DNA of 64,000 nt from Streptomyces sp. 130 (GCF_007096885.1 NZ_VJNO01000008.1:1-64000); one strand, 5' to 3'; numbered from the stretch's first letter, positions 1 through 9,657 are shown. Numbers and translations: made by a program. Notes: generated by a model from the letters alone, not told the origin.

Positions 1-633
1 GATGATCTCCGGGTTGAGCGCGAGGCCGCGGGCGATGCCGATGCGCTGGCGCTGGCCGCCGGAGAACTGGTGCGGGTAGCGGTTGATGTACTCCGGATTG
101 AGTCCGACGACGTCGAGCAGCTCCTGCACCTTGCGGCGCCGGCTGCCCTTCGGGGCGACCTCGGGGTGGATCTCGTACGGCTCCCCGATGATGTCGCCGA
201 CCGTCATGCGGGGGTTGAGCGAGGTGTACGGGTCCTGGAACACCATCTGGATGTTGCGGCGGACGGCCTTGAGGGCGCGGCCGGACAGCTTGGTGATGTC
301 CTCGCCCTTGTAGCGGATGGAGCCGGCCGTGGGCTTCTCCAGGTGCACGAGCAGCCGGGCGACCGTCGACTTGCCGCAGCCGGACTCCCCCACGACGCCC
401 AGCGTCTCGCCGGCCCCGAGGTCGAAGGTGACCCCGTCGACGGCCTTGACCGCGCCGACCTGCTTCTTGATGAGGATGCCCTGGGTCAGCGGGTAGTGCT
501 TGACGAGGTCGCGCACCTCCAGGATCGGTTCGCCGCCCGCGTAGGCGCTCTCCTGCCGCGACTTGGACAGCAGGGTGCGCGCCGTCTCGCCCTCCTCGCG
601 GGCCTCCTTGCGCCCCGAGTGGTCAGCGTGCAT
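1..633 (-). CDS. Oligopeptide ABC transporter ATP-binding protein (DppF/OppF type), C-terminus outside window
   Basis: Second ATPase of the first peptide-import operon; it would power uptake of di- or oligopeptides at the inner face of the membrane. The visible 211 codons hold a Walker A motif (GESGCGKST), the Q-loop region ([12 protein letters not shown]) and the signature FSGGQRQR. The Walker B and the C-terminal oligopeptide/dipeptide domain lie beyond position 1. The ATG at 633 overlaps the stop of the upstream ATPase gene by 11 nt, so the two are translationally coupled. Positions 1-96 are identical base for base to 5908-6003 in the paralogous gene of the second operon, which suggests recent duplication or gene conversion. 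Confidence 0.93.
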   Translation of the reverse strand, partial: MHADHSGRKEAREEGETARTLLSKSRQESAYAGGEPILEVRDLVKHYPLTQGILIKKQVGAVKAVDGVTFDLGAGETLGVVGESGCGKSTVARLLVHLEKPTAGSIRYKGEDITKLSGRALKAVRRNIQMVFQDPYTSLNPRMTVGDIIGEPYEIHPEVAPKGSRRRKVQELLDVVGLNPEYINRYPHQFSGGQRQRIGIARGLALNPEII

Positions 634-1600
634 CGAGCGTCTCCTTCCAGAAGTGGCAGGCGCTCTGTCGGTGCTCGGCCACGTCGTACAGCGGCGGCAC
701 GTCGGTGCGGCAGACGTCCTGGGCCATCGGGCAGCGCGGGTTGAAGGCGCAGCCGGGCGGGATGTTCAGCAGGTTGGGCGGCAGCCCCTTGATCGCGTAC
801 AGCTCCTGGCCCTTCTGGTCCAGGCGCGGGATCGAGGCCAGCAGACCCTTGGTGTACGGGTGGGCGGGTGCCTTGTAGATGTCGTGCACGGGCGAGGTCT
901 CGACGATCCGGCCGGCGTACATCACGGCGATCTTGTCGGCGACGTCCGCGACGACGCCGAGGTCGTGGGTGATGAGGATCAGGCCCATGTTCAGTTCGCG
1001 CTGGAGTTCCGCGAGGAGGTCCATCACCTGGGCCTGGACGGTGACGTCGAGGGCGGTGGTCGGCTCGTCGGCGATGATCAGGGAGGGCTCCAGGGCGAGC
1101 GCCATGGCGATCATGATGCGCTGGCGCATGCCGCCGGAGAACTGGTGCGGGTAGTTGCCCACCCGCTCCTTGGCCGCCGGGATGCGGACCCGGTCCATCA
1201 GCTCGACGGCCTTGGCCTTCGCGTCCTTGCGGGACATCCCGCGGTGCACGACGTACATCTCGCCGAGCTGCTCGCCGACGGTCAGGACGGGGTTGAGGGA
1301 GGACAGCGCGTCCTGGAAGATCATGGCCATCTCCTGGCCGCGGATCTTCCGGCGCTCGTCCTTCTTCATCGTCAGCAGGTCGCGGCCCTTGAACAGGATC
1401 TCGCCCTGCGGGATCTTCCCCGGGGGCATGTCGAGGATGCCCATGACCGCCTGCGCGGTGACCGACTTGCCGGAGCCCGATTCGCCGAGCACCGCGAGCG
1501 TCTCGCCCTCGGCCACCGAGTAGTTGACCCCGTTGACGGCCTTCACGACCCCGTCCCGGGTGTGGAACTCCACGTGCAGATCGCGCACTTCGAGCAACAT
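623..1600 (-). CDS. Oligopeptide ABC transporter ATP-binding protein (DppD/OppD type)
   Basis: First ATPase of the left-hand peptide importer, 325 residues, the usual length for DppD. It contains Walker A GESGSGKSVTAQ (about residue 40), a Q-loop in MIFQDALSSLNPVLT, signature FSGGMRQR, Walker B LIIADEPTTALD and a switch histidine in LILITHDLG. The C-terminal oligo_HPY region with CAFNPRCPMAQDVC has cysteines spaced as in Fe-S-carrying Dpp/Opp ATPases. It lies 13 nt after the upstream permease gene and overlaps the next ATPase gene. It closely resembles the 6551-7609 protein. Confidence 0.95.
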   Translation of the reverse strand: MLLEVRDLHVEFHTRDGVVKAVNGVNYSVAEGETLAVLGESGSGKSVTAQAVMGILDMPPGKIPQGEILFKGRDLLTMKKDERRKIRGQEMAMIFQDALSSLNPVLTVGEQLGEMYVVHRGMSRKDAKAKAVELMDRVRIPAAKERVGNYPHQFSGGMRQRIMIAMALALEPSLIIADEPTTALDVTVQAQVMDLLAELQRELNMGLILITHDLGVVADVADKIAVMYAGRIVETSPVHDIYKAPAHPYTKGLLASIPRLDQKGQELYAIKGLPPNLLNIPPGCAFNPRCPMAQDVCRTDVPPLYDVAEHRQSACHFWKETLDAR

Positions 1601-1613
1601 GGCGGCGGACTCC

Positions 1614-2588
1614 TCAGCGCAGCTTGGGGTCGAGGGCGTCGCGCACCGCGTCGCCGAGCATGATGAAGGCCAGCACCGTGACCGCCAGCGCGCCGGCGGG
1701 CCACAGGAGCATGTGCGGGGCGTTGCGGATGTACTGGGAGGCGGCGGAGATGTCGATGCCCCAGGAGACGGCGGGCGGCTTCAGGCCGACGCCGAGGAAC
1801 GACAGGGTCGCCTCCAGCGAGATGTACGTGCCCAGCGCGATGGTCGCGACGACGATGACCGGGGCGACGGCGTTCGGCGCGATGTGCCGCAGCATCATCC
1901 GGCCGTTGGACGCGCCGAGGGCCCGGGCGGCCTGGACGTAGTCGTTGTGCTTGGCGGTGATGACGGAGCCGCGGGCGATGCGGGCGATCTGCGGCCAGCC
2001 GAGCAGGACGATGAAGCCGATCACCGGCCAGACGGTGGAGCTGGTCACCACGGAGAGGAAGACCAGGCCGCCGAGGACGACGGGGATGCCGAAGAAGATG
2101 TCGGTGAGCCGGGACAGGATCGCGTCCCACCAGCCGCCGAAGAACCCCGCGAGGCCGCCGAGGACGCTGCCGATCAGGGCGACGCCGAGGGTGGAGCAGA
2201 TGCCGACGGTGACGGAGTTGCGGGCGCCGTACACGACCCGGGTGTAGACGTCGCAGCCCTGTCCGTCGAAGCCGAAGGGGTGGCCCGGCTGGGAGCCCTC
2301 CTGGGCCTTGCCGAGGTCGCAGTCGAGCGGGTCGCCGGACGCGATGAGCTGCGGCCAGATCGAGATGACCACCAGGAACAGGATGATCAGCGCGGAGATG
2401 ATGAAGACCGGGTTGCGGCGCAGGTCGCGCCAGGCGTCGGACCACAGGCTCTGCGGTTTGGTGCCGGGGCCGGCGTCCCCGGGGCCGCCGGGGGTCTTCT
2501 CCAGGCTGTCGCCCTCCGCGAGCGCGAGGTCCGTCGGTCCGCCGGCTCCGGCGGCCGAGATCGCCTCGTCCGGTGTCTGCTCAGGCAT
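1614..2588 (-). CDS. Oligopeptide ABC transporter permease (DppC/OppC type)
   Basis: Inner-membrane permease, 324 residues. A cytoplasmic N-terminal tail of about 60 residues rich in Gly, Pro and Glu precedes the first membrane helix (VFIISALIILFLVVISIWPQ), as in OppC_N proteins. The EAA-type coupling motif (YVQAARALGASNGRMMLRHIAPN) lies about residue 215, and further helices run to the C-terminus. The ATG at 2588 overlaps the stop of the upstream permease gene by 8 nt (ATGCCTGA), which implies coupled translation of the two permease subunits. It pairs with the DppB-type permease to form the pore. Confidence 0.94.
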   Translation of the reverse strand: MPEQTPDEAISAAGAGGPTDLALAEGDSLEKTPGGPGDAGPGTKPQSLWSDAWRDLRRNPVFIISALIILFLVVISIWPQLIASGDPLDCDLGKAQEGSQPGHPFGFDGQGCDVYTRVVYGARNSVTVGICSTLGVALIGSVLGGLAGFFGGWWDAILSRLTDIFFGIPVVLGGLVFLSVVTSSTVWPVIGFIVLLGWPQIARIARGSVITAKHNDYVQAARALGASNGRMMLRHIAPNAVAPVIVVATIALGTYISLEATLSFLGVGLKPPAVSWGIDISAASQYIRNAPHMLLWPAGALAVTVLAFIMLGDAVRDALDPKLR

Positions 2589-3504
2589 AGCGGATCCTCG
2601 GGTCGAGTACGGCGTAGAGGAGGTCGACGATCAGGTTGGCCGCCAGGAAGACGAGCACCAGGACGGTGACGAAACCGACGACGGTCTGCGAGTTCTGGCG
2701 CAGGATGCCCTGGTAGAGCTGGTAGCCGACGCCGTGGATGTTGAAGATCCGCTCGGTGACGATCGCTCCGCCCATCAGCGCGCCCACGTCCGTACCGATG
2801 AAGGTGACGACGGGGATCAGCGAGTTGCGCAGCAGGTGCCGGATGACCACGCGGCGCCGCGGCAGCCCCTTGGCGGTGGCGGTGCGGACGTAGTCGGCGC
2901 GGGTGTTCTCGGCGATCGAGGTCCGGGTGAGCCGGGTGACGTACGCCAGCGAGACGGAGGCGACCACCAGGCCCGGGACGATCAGCTCGTCCAGCGGGGC
3001 CTCGGGCGAGACGGACGGCTTGATGACGCCCCACTCGACGCCCAGGAGCAGCTGGAGCAGCAGACCGGTGACGAAGGTCGGGACGGAGATCACGATCAGC
3101 GTCAGGATGAGGACGGTGGTGTCGACCGGCCGGCCGCGCCGCAGCCCGGTGACGACGCCGAGGCTGATGCCGATGACGATCTCGAAGACGATCGCGACGA
3201 GGGTGAGGCGGATGGTGATGGGGAATGCGGTGCCCATCAGCTCGGTGACCTCCTGCCCGTTGAACGCGGTGCCGAAGTCGCCGGTGAAGACGTTGCCCAT
3301 GTAGGTGAGGTATTGCTGCCACACCGGCTTGTCGAGGCCGAACTCCGTGCGGAGCTGGGCGGCGGTCGCCGGGTCGCACTGGCGGTCGCCGCAGAGACCG
3401 GCGATGGGGTCACCCATCACGTTCACCATCAGGAAGATCAGCAGCGTGGTGCCGAAGAAGACCGGGATCATCTGCAGCAGCCGCCGGATCACATAACGTC
3501 CCAT
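2581..3504 (-). CDS. Oligopeptide ABC transporter permease (DppB/OppB type)
   Basis: Inner-membrane permease, 307 residues, beginning MGRYVIRRLLQMIPVFFGTT, the standard DppB N-terminal helix. The coupling loop is seen in DYVRTATAKGLPRRRVVIRH at about residue 210. A CGGAG ribosome-binding site precedes the ATG. It lies 99 nt downstream of the binding-protein gene. That gap is GC-rich with short inverted repeats (GCCGGG/CCCGGC near 3558-3593) that might attenuate read-through, as often seen after the abundant binding protein. The stop overlaps the start of the partner permease. Confidence 0.94.
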   Translation of the reverse strand: MGRYVIRRLLQMIPVFFGTTLLIFLMVNVMGDPIAGLCGDRQCDPATAAQLRTEFGLDKPVWQQYLTYMGNVFTGDFGTAFNGQEVTELMGTAFPITIRLTLVAIVFEIVIGISLGVVTGLRRGRPVDTTVLILTLIVISVPTFVTGLLLQLLLGVEWGVIKPSVSPEAPLDELIVPGLVVASVSLAYVTRLTRTSIAENTRADYVRTATAKGLPRRRVVIRHLLRNSLIPVVTFIGTDVGALMGGAIVTERIFNIHGVGYQLYQGILRQNSQTVVGFVTVLVLVFLAANLIVDLLYAVLDPRIRYA

Positions 3505-3603
3505 GCAGGGCTCCGGGGGTCGCGGGGACGGAGGCTTGAGGAGGCGGGGACGGGGAAGCCGGGCGGCCGGTGCGTCACCGCACGGGTCACCCGGCTCCGT
3601 CCC

Positions 3604-5235
3604 TTACTTGACCTTGATCTGCTCGTACACCGGGACGCTGAACTGGTTCAGCGAGACGTTGGTGACGTTGTCCGAGTAGCCGGCGCTGCCGTTCTGGTAC
3701 CAGAGCGGGATGACGGGCATCTGCTGGACCATGACCTTCTCGGCGTCCTGGAAGGTGGAGACGGCCTTGGCCTTGTCCGACTCGGCGTTGGCCTTGTCCA
3801 CGAGGTCGTCGAACTTCTTGTTGCTCCACTTGCCGTCGTTGGAGGAGGCGTTGGTGTAGTAGACGGGCTGCAGGAAGTTCTGGATGAGCGGGTAGTCCAT
3901 CTGCCAGCCCGCGCGCCAGGCGCCGTGCAGCTTCTGCTGGGAGACCTGGCTGCGGAAGTCGGCGAAGGTGCCGACGGGGGCGCCCACGCACGCCTTGTTG
4001 TTGCCCATGACCTTGTTGATGCTGTTGCAGACGGCGTCGACCCATTCCTTGTGCGAGCCGGTGTCCGCGTTGTACGAGATCTTGAGCTGGCCGCCGGGGA
4101 TGCCGCCGCCGTCCTCGATCATCTTCTTGGCCTCGGCGGCGTTGTACGTGCACTCCTTGCCGCAGAGCCCCTTCTTGAAGCCGCCGTCCTCGCCGAGGAC
4201 CGGGGAGGTCCAGTCGGACGCGGGGGTGCGGGTCTTCTGGAAGATCTGGTCGGTGATCTGCTGGCGGTTGATCGCCATCGACAGGCCCTGGCGGACCTTG
4301 ACCGCGCCGGGGGTGTCCCAGTTCTTGTCGTAGAACGGGAAGGCGAGGGTCTGGATGATGCCGGCCGGGGTGTTGATGTAGCGGTCGCCGAGGTCCGACG
4401 TGACGTTCTTGAGCTGCGAGGCGGGCACGTCGTCCACGAGGTCGAGGTTGCCGGCCGTCAGGTCGGTGTAGGCGGTGTTGTTGTCGGTGTAGACCTTGAG
4501 GTCGATGCCGCCGTTCTGCGCCTTGTCGTCCCCGGGGTAGTCGTCCCACTTGCGCAGGCTCATCGAGGAGCCCTTGGTGTACTTCTCGATGGTGTACGGG
4601 CCGTTGCCGACGGGCTTGGAGAGCCAGCCGGCGTGGTCGTCGAAGAACGCCTTGGGGAGCGGGGCGAAGGCCGGGTAGCCGAGGGTGTCGGGCCACAGCG
4701 AGAACTTCTGCGACAGCTTCACCGTGAAGGTCTTGTCGTCCACCACCTTGAGGCCGGACATGGTGGTGGCGCTCGCCTTGCCGGACTCGGGGTGGACGTC
4801 CTCGTAGCCGTCGATGTAGCCGAAGAAGTAGGCGTTCTTCTGGTTGTTCTCCAGCAGGGCGCCGTAGTTCCACGCGTCCACGAAGGACTTGGCGGTGATC
4901 TTCTCGCCGTTGCTGAAGGTCCAGCCGTCCTTCACCGTGACGGTGAAGTTCTGGTTGTCCTTGGTCTCGATCTTCTCGGCGAGCATGTTGGTGGCCTCGC
5001 CGGTCTTCGGGTCGTACTTCTTCAGGCCCCGGAAGATCATGTCGAGCACCTTGCCGCCCTGCACCTCGTTGGTGTTGGCCGGCTCCAGCGGGTTCTGCGG
5101 GTCACCCCAGGAGGAGCTGACGATCCCGTCGGCGCCGCCGCCACCGCCACCGCTGTCGCCCCCGCCGCAGGCCGTCGCCGCCAGCGCGACGGCCGTCGCA
5201 CATGCGGCCCACTTGACGTGTGTGGCTCGGCGCAT
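3604..5235 (-). CDS. Family 5 peptide-binding lipoprotein (DppA/OppA type), first operon
   Basis: Solute-binding protein that captures peptides outside the membrane and delivers them to the permeases encoded downstream. It has 543 residues, the usual length for SBP_bac_5. The N-terminus is a lipoprotein signal with lipobox LAATAC followed by GGG and a Ser/Gly linker, so Cys23 is probably lipidated. Family features include the N-terminal QNPLEPANTNEVQG segment and a mid-protein VGNGPYTIEKY segment. A GAGGAGG ribosome-binding site lies 5-8 nt before the ATG at 5235. It is the first gene of the operon. The protein resembles the 9658-11301 protein but is clearly more diverged than the two ATPase pairs. 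Confidence 0.94.
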   Translation of the reverse strand: MRRATHVKWAACATAVALAATACGGGDSGGGGGGADGIVSSSWGDPQNPLEPANTNEVQGGKVLDMIFRGLKKYDPKTGEATNMLAEKIETKDNQNFTVTVKDGWTFSNGEKITAKSFVDAWNYGALLENNQKNAYFFGYIDGYEDVHPESGKASATTMSGLKVVDDKTFTVKLSQKFSLWPDTLGYPAFAPLPKAFFDDHAGWLSKPVGNGPYTIEKYTKGSSMSLRKWDDYPGDDKAQNGGIDLKVYTDNNTAYTDLTAGNLDLVDDVPASQLKNVTSDLGDRYINTPAGIIQTLAFPFYDKNWDTPGAVKVRQGLSMAINRQQITDQIFQKTRTPASDWTSPVLGEDGGFKKGLCGKECTYNAAEAKKMIEDGGGIPGGQLKISYNADTGSHKEWVDAVCNSINKVMGNNKACVGAPVGTFADFRSQVSQQKLHGAWRAGWQMDYPLIQNFLQPVYYTNASSNDGKWSNKKFDDLVDKANAESDKAKAVSTFQDAEKVMVQQMPVIPLWYQNGSAGYSDNVTNVSLNQFSVPVYEQIKVK

Positions 5236-5356
5236 GGAGTGCCTCCTCGTTGTGCTCCGGCATACGTGAGGTCAAATATCACCTCATAACGCCATTGCCG
5301 CATGCACACACCGGCCATCCGGGGCACTCGTGACGCGCACCCCCGGCGGGGCAGAG

Positions 5357-5398
5357 CGAGGGGCGCCCCGGAACCGGTCGGTTCCGGGGCGCCCCTCG
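5357..5398 (-). terminator. Perfect 19-bp stem terminator between the two peptide-transporter operons
   Basis: A perfect inverted repeat (arms 5357-5375 and 5380-5398, 4-nt loop GGTC) sits 15 nt beyond the stop of the right-hand operon and 122 nt before the first gene of the left-hand operon. A GC-rich stem without a long U-tract is normal for Streptomyces. It should end transcripts from the right-hand operon and insulate the left-hand one. Confidence 0.85.
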
Positions 5399-5412
5399 TC
5401 GCGCGCGGCTGG

Positions 5413-6558
5413 TCACGAGGCCGCGTGCACCACGTCCTTCTCCTCCGCGAAGTGGCAGGCCGACTCGTGGGCGGCCGGCGTCTTCGCGCCCTTGAAGCGC
5501 TCGGGGACCGCGAGGAGCGGCACCTCGGTGGCGCACTTGTCCTGGGCCTTCCAGCAGCGGGTGCGGAAGCGGCAGCCCGAGGGCGGGTTGGCCGGGGAGG
5601 GGACGTCACCGGAGAGGATGATCCGCTCGCGGCCCTCGCGGGCCTCCGGGTCCGGGACCGGGACGGCCGACAGCAGCGCCTGGGTGTAGGGGTGCGTCGG
5701 GTGGTCGTAGATCTCGACGTCCGTACCGATCTCGGCCATCTTGCCGAGGTACATGACGCCGACCCGGTCGGAGATGTGCCGGACGATCGACAGGTCGTGC
5801 GCGATGAAGAGGTAGGACAGGTTGAACTCGTCCTGGAGCTTCTCCATCAGGTTGACGACCTGCGCCTGCACCGACACGTCGAGCGCGGAGACCGGCTCGT
5901 CGCAGATGATGATCTCCGGGTTGAGCGCGAGGCCGCGGGCGATGCCGATGCGCTGGCGCTGGCCGCCGGAGAACTGGTGCGGGTAGCGGTTGATGTACTC
6001 CGGGTTGAGGCCGACGACGTCCAGGAGCTCCTGGACCCTGCGCCGCCGGTCGCCCTTGGGGGCCACCTCCGGGTGGATCTGGAACGTCTCGCCGATGATG
6101 TCGCCCACCGTCATACGCGGGTTGAGCGAGGTGTACGGGTCCTGGAACACCATCTGGATGTTGCGGCGCACGGCCTTCAGCGCGCGGCCGGACAGCTTGG
6201 TGATGTCCTGGCCCTTGTAGAAGACCTCGCCCGCGGTGGCCCGCTCCAGCGACATCAGCAGCTTGGCCACGGTGGACTTGCCGCAGCCGGACTCGCCCAC
6301 GATGCCCAGCGTCTCGCCCGCGTACAGGTCGAACGAGATGCCGTCGACGGCCTTGACCGCGCCGACCTGCTTCTGGAACAGGATGCCCTGCGTCAGCGGG
6401 AAGTGCTTGACGAGGTTGCGCACCTGGAGGATCGGCTCCCCCTGCGTCACCGGCGCGTCGATGGCGGCTACGGCCTCCGCCTCGGACGCCGCGTCGACGG
6501 TCTCCACGTCGGAGACGTTGGGGGTGGCGTCCACGGACTCCTTCGAGATGTCAGCCAT
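5413..6558 (-). CDS. Oligopeptide ABC transporter ATP-binding protein (DppF/OppF type), second operon
   Basis: Last gene of the second peptide importer, 381 residues. An acidic Ala/Glu-rich extension of about 40 residues comes before the ATPase core, longer than in most DppF proteins. The core has Walker [25 protein letters not shown], signature FSGGQRQR, Walker B IIICDEPVSALD and switch histidine LFIAHDLS. A cysteine-bearing segment (CRFRTRCWKAQDKC) lies near the C-terminus. The ATG at 6558 overlaps the stop of the upstream ATPase gene by 8 nt and has a GAAGGAGA ribosome-binding site. It is nearly identical to the partial protein at 1-633 through the core. Confidence 0.95.
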   Translation of the reverse strand: MADISKESVDATPNVSDVETVDAASEAEAVAAIDAPVTQGEPILQVRNLVKHFPLTQGILFQKQVGAVKAVDGISFDLYAGETLGIVGESGCGKSTVAKLLMSLERATAGEVFYKGQDITKLSGRALKAVRRNIQMVFQDPYTSLNPRMTVGDIIGETFQIHPEVAPKGDRRRRVQELLDVVGLNPEYINRYPHQFSGGQRQRIGIARGLALNPEIIICDEPVSALDVSVQAQVVNLMEKLQDEFNLSYLFIAHDLSIVRHISDRVGVMYLGKMAEIGTDVEIYDHPTHPYTQALLSAVPVPDPEAREGRERIILSGDVPSPANPPSGCRFRTRCWKAQDKCATEVPLLAVPERFKGAKTPAAHESACHFAEEKDVVHAAS

Positions 6559-7609
6559 GGATCGTCTCCTTCCAGAAGTGACAGGCGCTGCGGCGGCCGG
6601 CCAGCTCGGTGCCGTCCTGCTCGGTCACCGGCTGGAGGGCCGGGATGTCCGAACGGCAGATGTCCTGGGCCATGGTGCAGCGCGGGTTGAAGGCGCAGCC
6701 CGACGGCACGTGCAGCAGGTTGGGCGGCAGGCCCTTGATCGCGAAGAGCTCCTGGCCCTTCTGGTCCAGGCGCGGGATCGAGGCCAGCAGACCCTTGGTG
6801 TACGGGTGCGCGGGGCGCTTGTAGATCTCGTGCACCGGGGCGGTCTCGACGATCCGGCCCGCGTACATCACGGCGATCTTGTCGGCGACGTCCGCGACGA
6901 CACCCAGGTCGTGGGTGATCAGGATCAGGCCCATGTTGTACTCGCGCTGGAGCTCCGCGAGCAGGTCCATCACCTGGGCCTGGACGGTCACGTCGAGCGC
7001 GGTGGTCGGCTCGTCCGCGATGATCAGGTCCGGCTCCAGGGCGAGCGCCATCGCGATCATGATGCGCTGGCGCATACCGCCGGAGAACTGGTGCGGGTAG
7101 TCCGAGACCCGGGCCGCGGCGGCCGGGATCTTCACCTGGTCCATCAGCTCGATGGCCTTGGCGCGGGCTTCCTTCTTGGACAGGCCCTGGTGGACCCGGA
7201 ACATCTCGCCGAGCTGGTAGCCGACGGTGAGGACCGGGTTCAGCGAGGACAGCGCGTCCTGGAAGATCATGGCGATCTTCTGGCCGCGGATCTTCCGGCG
7301 CTCCTCGTTGGACATCTTGAGCATGTCCTGGCCGCGGAAGAGGATCTCGCCCTTGGGAATCCTGCCGGGCGGCATGTCGAGGATGCCCATGACGGCCTGG
7401 GCCGTCACGGACTTGCCGGAGCCGGACTCACCGAGGACGGCCAGGGTCTCGCCGGCGTCCACGCTGTAGTTGACCCCGTTGACCGCCTTGGCCACACCGT
7501 CGCGGGTGTGGAACTCCACGTGCAGGTCACGGACTTCGAGCAGGGGACCGACGTGGTCGTCACCCCGGCGTGCGGACGGGACTTCGGCGGTCTTGTTGAT
7601 GGTGGCCAC
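6551..7609 (-). CDS. Oligopeptide ABC transporter ATP-binding protein (DppD/OppD type), second operon
   Basis: ATPase subunit of 352 residues starting at GTG 7609 behind an AGGAGG site. About 28 extra N-terminal residues precede the conserved PLLEVRDLHVEFHTRDGV stretch. Motifs are Walker A GESGSGKSVT, signature FSGGMRQR, Walker B LIIADEPTTALD and switch LITHDLG. The C-terminal CAFNPRCTMAQDIC segment matches the cysteine pattern of the paralogue at 623-1600. It lies 10 nt after the permease gene and overlaps the next ATPase gene by 8 nt. Confidence 0.95.
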   Translation of the reverse strand: MATINKTAEVPSARRGDDHVGPLLEVRDLHVEFHTRDGVAKAVNGVNYSVDAGETLAVLGESGSGKSVTAQAVMGILDMPPGRIPKGEILFRGQDMLKMSNEERRKIRGQKIAMIFQDALSSLNPVLTVGYQLGEMFRVHQGLSKKEARAKAIELMDQVKIPAAAARVSDYPHQFSGGMRQRIMIAMALALEPDLIIADEPTTALDVTVQAQVMDLLAELQREYNMGLILITHDLGVVADVADKIAVMYAGRIVETAPVHEIYKRPAHPYTKGLLASIPRLDQKGQELFAIKGLPPNLLHVPSGCAFNPRCTMAQDICRSDIPALQPVTEQDGTELAGRRSACHFWKETIHG

Positions 7610-7619
7610 GTTCGCCCTC

Positions 7620-8567
7620 CTATCGCGACTTCGGATCGAGGGCGTTGCGGACGGCTTCGCCGAGCATGATGAACGCCAGAACGGTGATGCTGAGCATGAT
7701 CGACGGGTAGATCAGGATGTGCTGCGCCACCCGGATCTGGTTCGAACCGGTCGAGATGTCGATGCCCCACGAGATGGTCGGGTCGGCGAGGCCGAGGCCC
7801 AGGTACGACAGGGTCGCCTCGGCCGAGATGTACACACCCAGCGAGATGGTGGCGACGACGATCACCGGCGCCATCACGTTCGGCAGGATGTGCCGGAACA
7901 TGATCCGGGTGGTGCTCGCGCCGAGCGCCCGCGCCGCCTGTACGTAGTCGGACGCCTTGGCGGTGATCACCGCGCCGCGCATGACACGGGCGATCTGCGT
8001 CCAGCCCAGGAACGCCAGGGCGAGGACGACGACCCAGACCTTGCGCTCGCTGAAGGACTGGAGCACGACCATCGCGCCGAGCAGGAAGGGCAGGCCCAGG
8101 AAGATGTTGGTGAAGCCGGAGAGGATCGCGTCGACCCAGCCGCCGAAGAATCCGGACAGCATGCCGATGAGGCTGCCGAACAGGGTCACCAGCACGGTGA
8201 CGCACACGCCGACGGTGATCGAGGCGCGGGTGCCGTAGATGACGCGGGCGTAGACGCTGCGGCCCTGCCCGTCGTATCCGAGCCAGCCCTCCGAGCCGAT
8301 CTTGCTCAGCTCCGGCTTCTTCAGGAAGTGCTTCCCGAGGTCCGCGTGGGTCGCCGAAGCCCCGGTGAACAGGCCGGGGAAGACGGCTATCACCAGGAGG
8401 ACGACGATGAGGACCGACGACACCAGGAAGTACGGGTTGCGGCGCAGGTCGGCCCAGGCGTCGCCCCACAGGCTGCGCGCCTTGGCGGCCTTCGCGACGG
8501 AGGTCGGGTCCGTCACGGGGCCGTGGACGTCCTCGGGCGCGGGTGCGGTCTTGGTCACGTCAGGCAT
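7620..8567 (-). CDS. Oligopeptide ABC transporter permease (DppC/OppC type), second operon
   Basis: Inner-membrane permease, 315 residues. A cytoplasmic tail of about 50 residues leads into the first helix (FLVSSVLIVVLLVIAVFPGL). The coupling motif is DYVQAARALGASTTRIMFRH, followed by EATLSYLGLGL and a final helix near LAFIMLGEAVRNALDPKSR, all typical of DppC. The ATG at 8567 overlaps the stop of the DppB-type gene by 8 nt, exactly as in the first operon, so the coupling arrangement was kept after duplication. Confidence 0.94.
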   Translation of the reverse strand: MPDVTKTAPAPEDVHGPVTDPTSVAKAAKARSLWGDAWADLRRNPYFLVSSVLIVVLLVIAVFPGLFTGASATHADLGKHFLKKPELSKIGSEGWLGYDGQGRSVYARVIYGTRASITVGVCVTVLVTLFGSLIGMLSGFFGGWVDAILSGFTNIFLGLPFLLGAMVVLQSFSERKVWVVVLALAFLGWTQIARVMRGAVITAKASDYVQAARALGASTTRIMFRHILPNVMAPVIVVATISLGVYISAEATLSYLGLGLADPTISWGIDISTGSNQIRVAQHILIYPSIMLSITVLAFIMLGEAVRNALDPKSR

Positions 8568-9492
8568 AACGGATCCTCGGGTCCAGGACCGCGTACAGCA
8601 GGTCGACGATCAGGGTCATGAACAGGTAGACGAGCACCAGGATGGTGACGAGGCCCACCAGGGTGGTGCCTTCACGCCGGGTGATCGACTCGACGATGGT
8701 GCCGCCGACGCCCTTGACGTTGAAGACGGACTCGGTGACGACCGCACCGCCCATCAGGGCGCCCAGGTCGGTGCCCAGGAAGGTGACGACGGGGATCATC
8801 GAGTTGCGCATGAGGTGCACACCGATGATGCGGCGCTTGGGGAGGCCCTTGGCGACGGCCGTACGCATGTAGTCGGACCGCAGGTTCTCGGCCATCGTCG
8901 TACGGGTCAGCCGGGCCACGTACGCGAGGGAGAGCGATCCGAGCACGATGGCCGGGGTCAGCAGCTCGCCCCAGGTCGTCTCGTTCGAGACGTTGGGGTC
9001 GATCCACCCGAGTTGGTCCGCGAAGACGGACTTCACGATGTGCGCCAGCACGAAGACGGGGATCGAGATGATCAGCAGCGTCAGGATCAGGACCACGTTG
9101 TCGGCCAGCCGGCCGGCGCGCAGGCCCGCGACCATGCCCAGGCCGATGCCGAGGATGATCTCGATGACGAACGCCATGCCCGCCAGACGCAGGGTCACCG
9201 GGAAGGCGTCGCCGAGCACGTCGGTGACGGGGCGCCCGCTGGCGATCTGGTCGCCGAAGTCGAAGTGAAGGAGCATGCCCTTCATGTAGTCCCAGTACTG
9301 CACCAGAATCGGCTGGTCCAGTCCGAGCTTGTGCCGCATCGCTTCCAGCGTGGCCGGGTCGGCACCCTTGTCCCCGAAGAGCCCGCGCACGGGGTCGCCG
9401 GGCAGCGTGTAGACCATCAGGAAGATCAGCAGCGTTGTCCCGAGGAAGACCGGGATCATCTGGAGCAGTCGTCGTGCGACATAGCGCCCCAT
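8560..9492 (-). CDS. Oligopeptide ABC transporter permease (DppB/OppB type), second operon
   Basis: Inner-membrane permease, about 310 residues, beginning MGRYVARRLLQMIPVFLGTT. Two ATG codons stand together; the second (9492) is preferred because GGAGGC sits 5 nt before it and the homologue in the first operon also starts MGRY. The coupling loop is DYMRTAVAKGLPKRRIIGVH. A 165-nt gap separates it from the binding-protein gene. That gap holds short G/C inverted segments but no gene. Confidence 0.93.
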   Translation of the reverse strand: MGRYVARRLLQMIPVFLGTTLLIFLMVYTLPGDPVRGLFGDKGADPATLEAMRHKLGLDQPILVQYWDYMKGMLLHFDFGDQIASGRPVTDVLGDAFPVTLRLAGMAFVIEIILGIGLGMVAGLRAGRLADNVVLILTLLIISIPVFVLAHIVKSVFADQLGWIDPNVSNETTWGELLTPAIVLGSLSLAYVARLTRTTMAENLRSDYMRTAVAKGLPKRRIIGVHLMRNSMIPVVTFLGTDLGALMGGAVVTESVFNVKGVGGTIVESITRREGTTLVGLVTILVLVYLFMTLIVDLLYAVLDPRIRYA

Positions 9493-9657
9493 CATGCCTC
9501 CATGTAATAGGCGGCGGCAGCCGACGGGCCCTCCCCCGCTCCGACTGCCCCTGTGGGTGGGTCGGTTGCGTGGAAGGGCCCCCCGGCCACTGCGAGCGGC
9601 AGGCGCGGAACCGTTCTTCTGCGGTCCCGCGCGTGCGCGCGGACTACGTCGGTGTGG

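Noticed and set aside
2308..5289. A 993-codon open frame on the plus strand across the first peptide-transporter operon
   Set aside because: It is antisense to four well-supported genes with clear motifs, and its translation is Gly/Val/Arg-rich without any family pattern.
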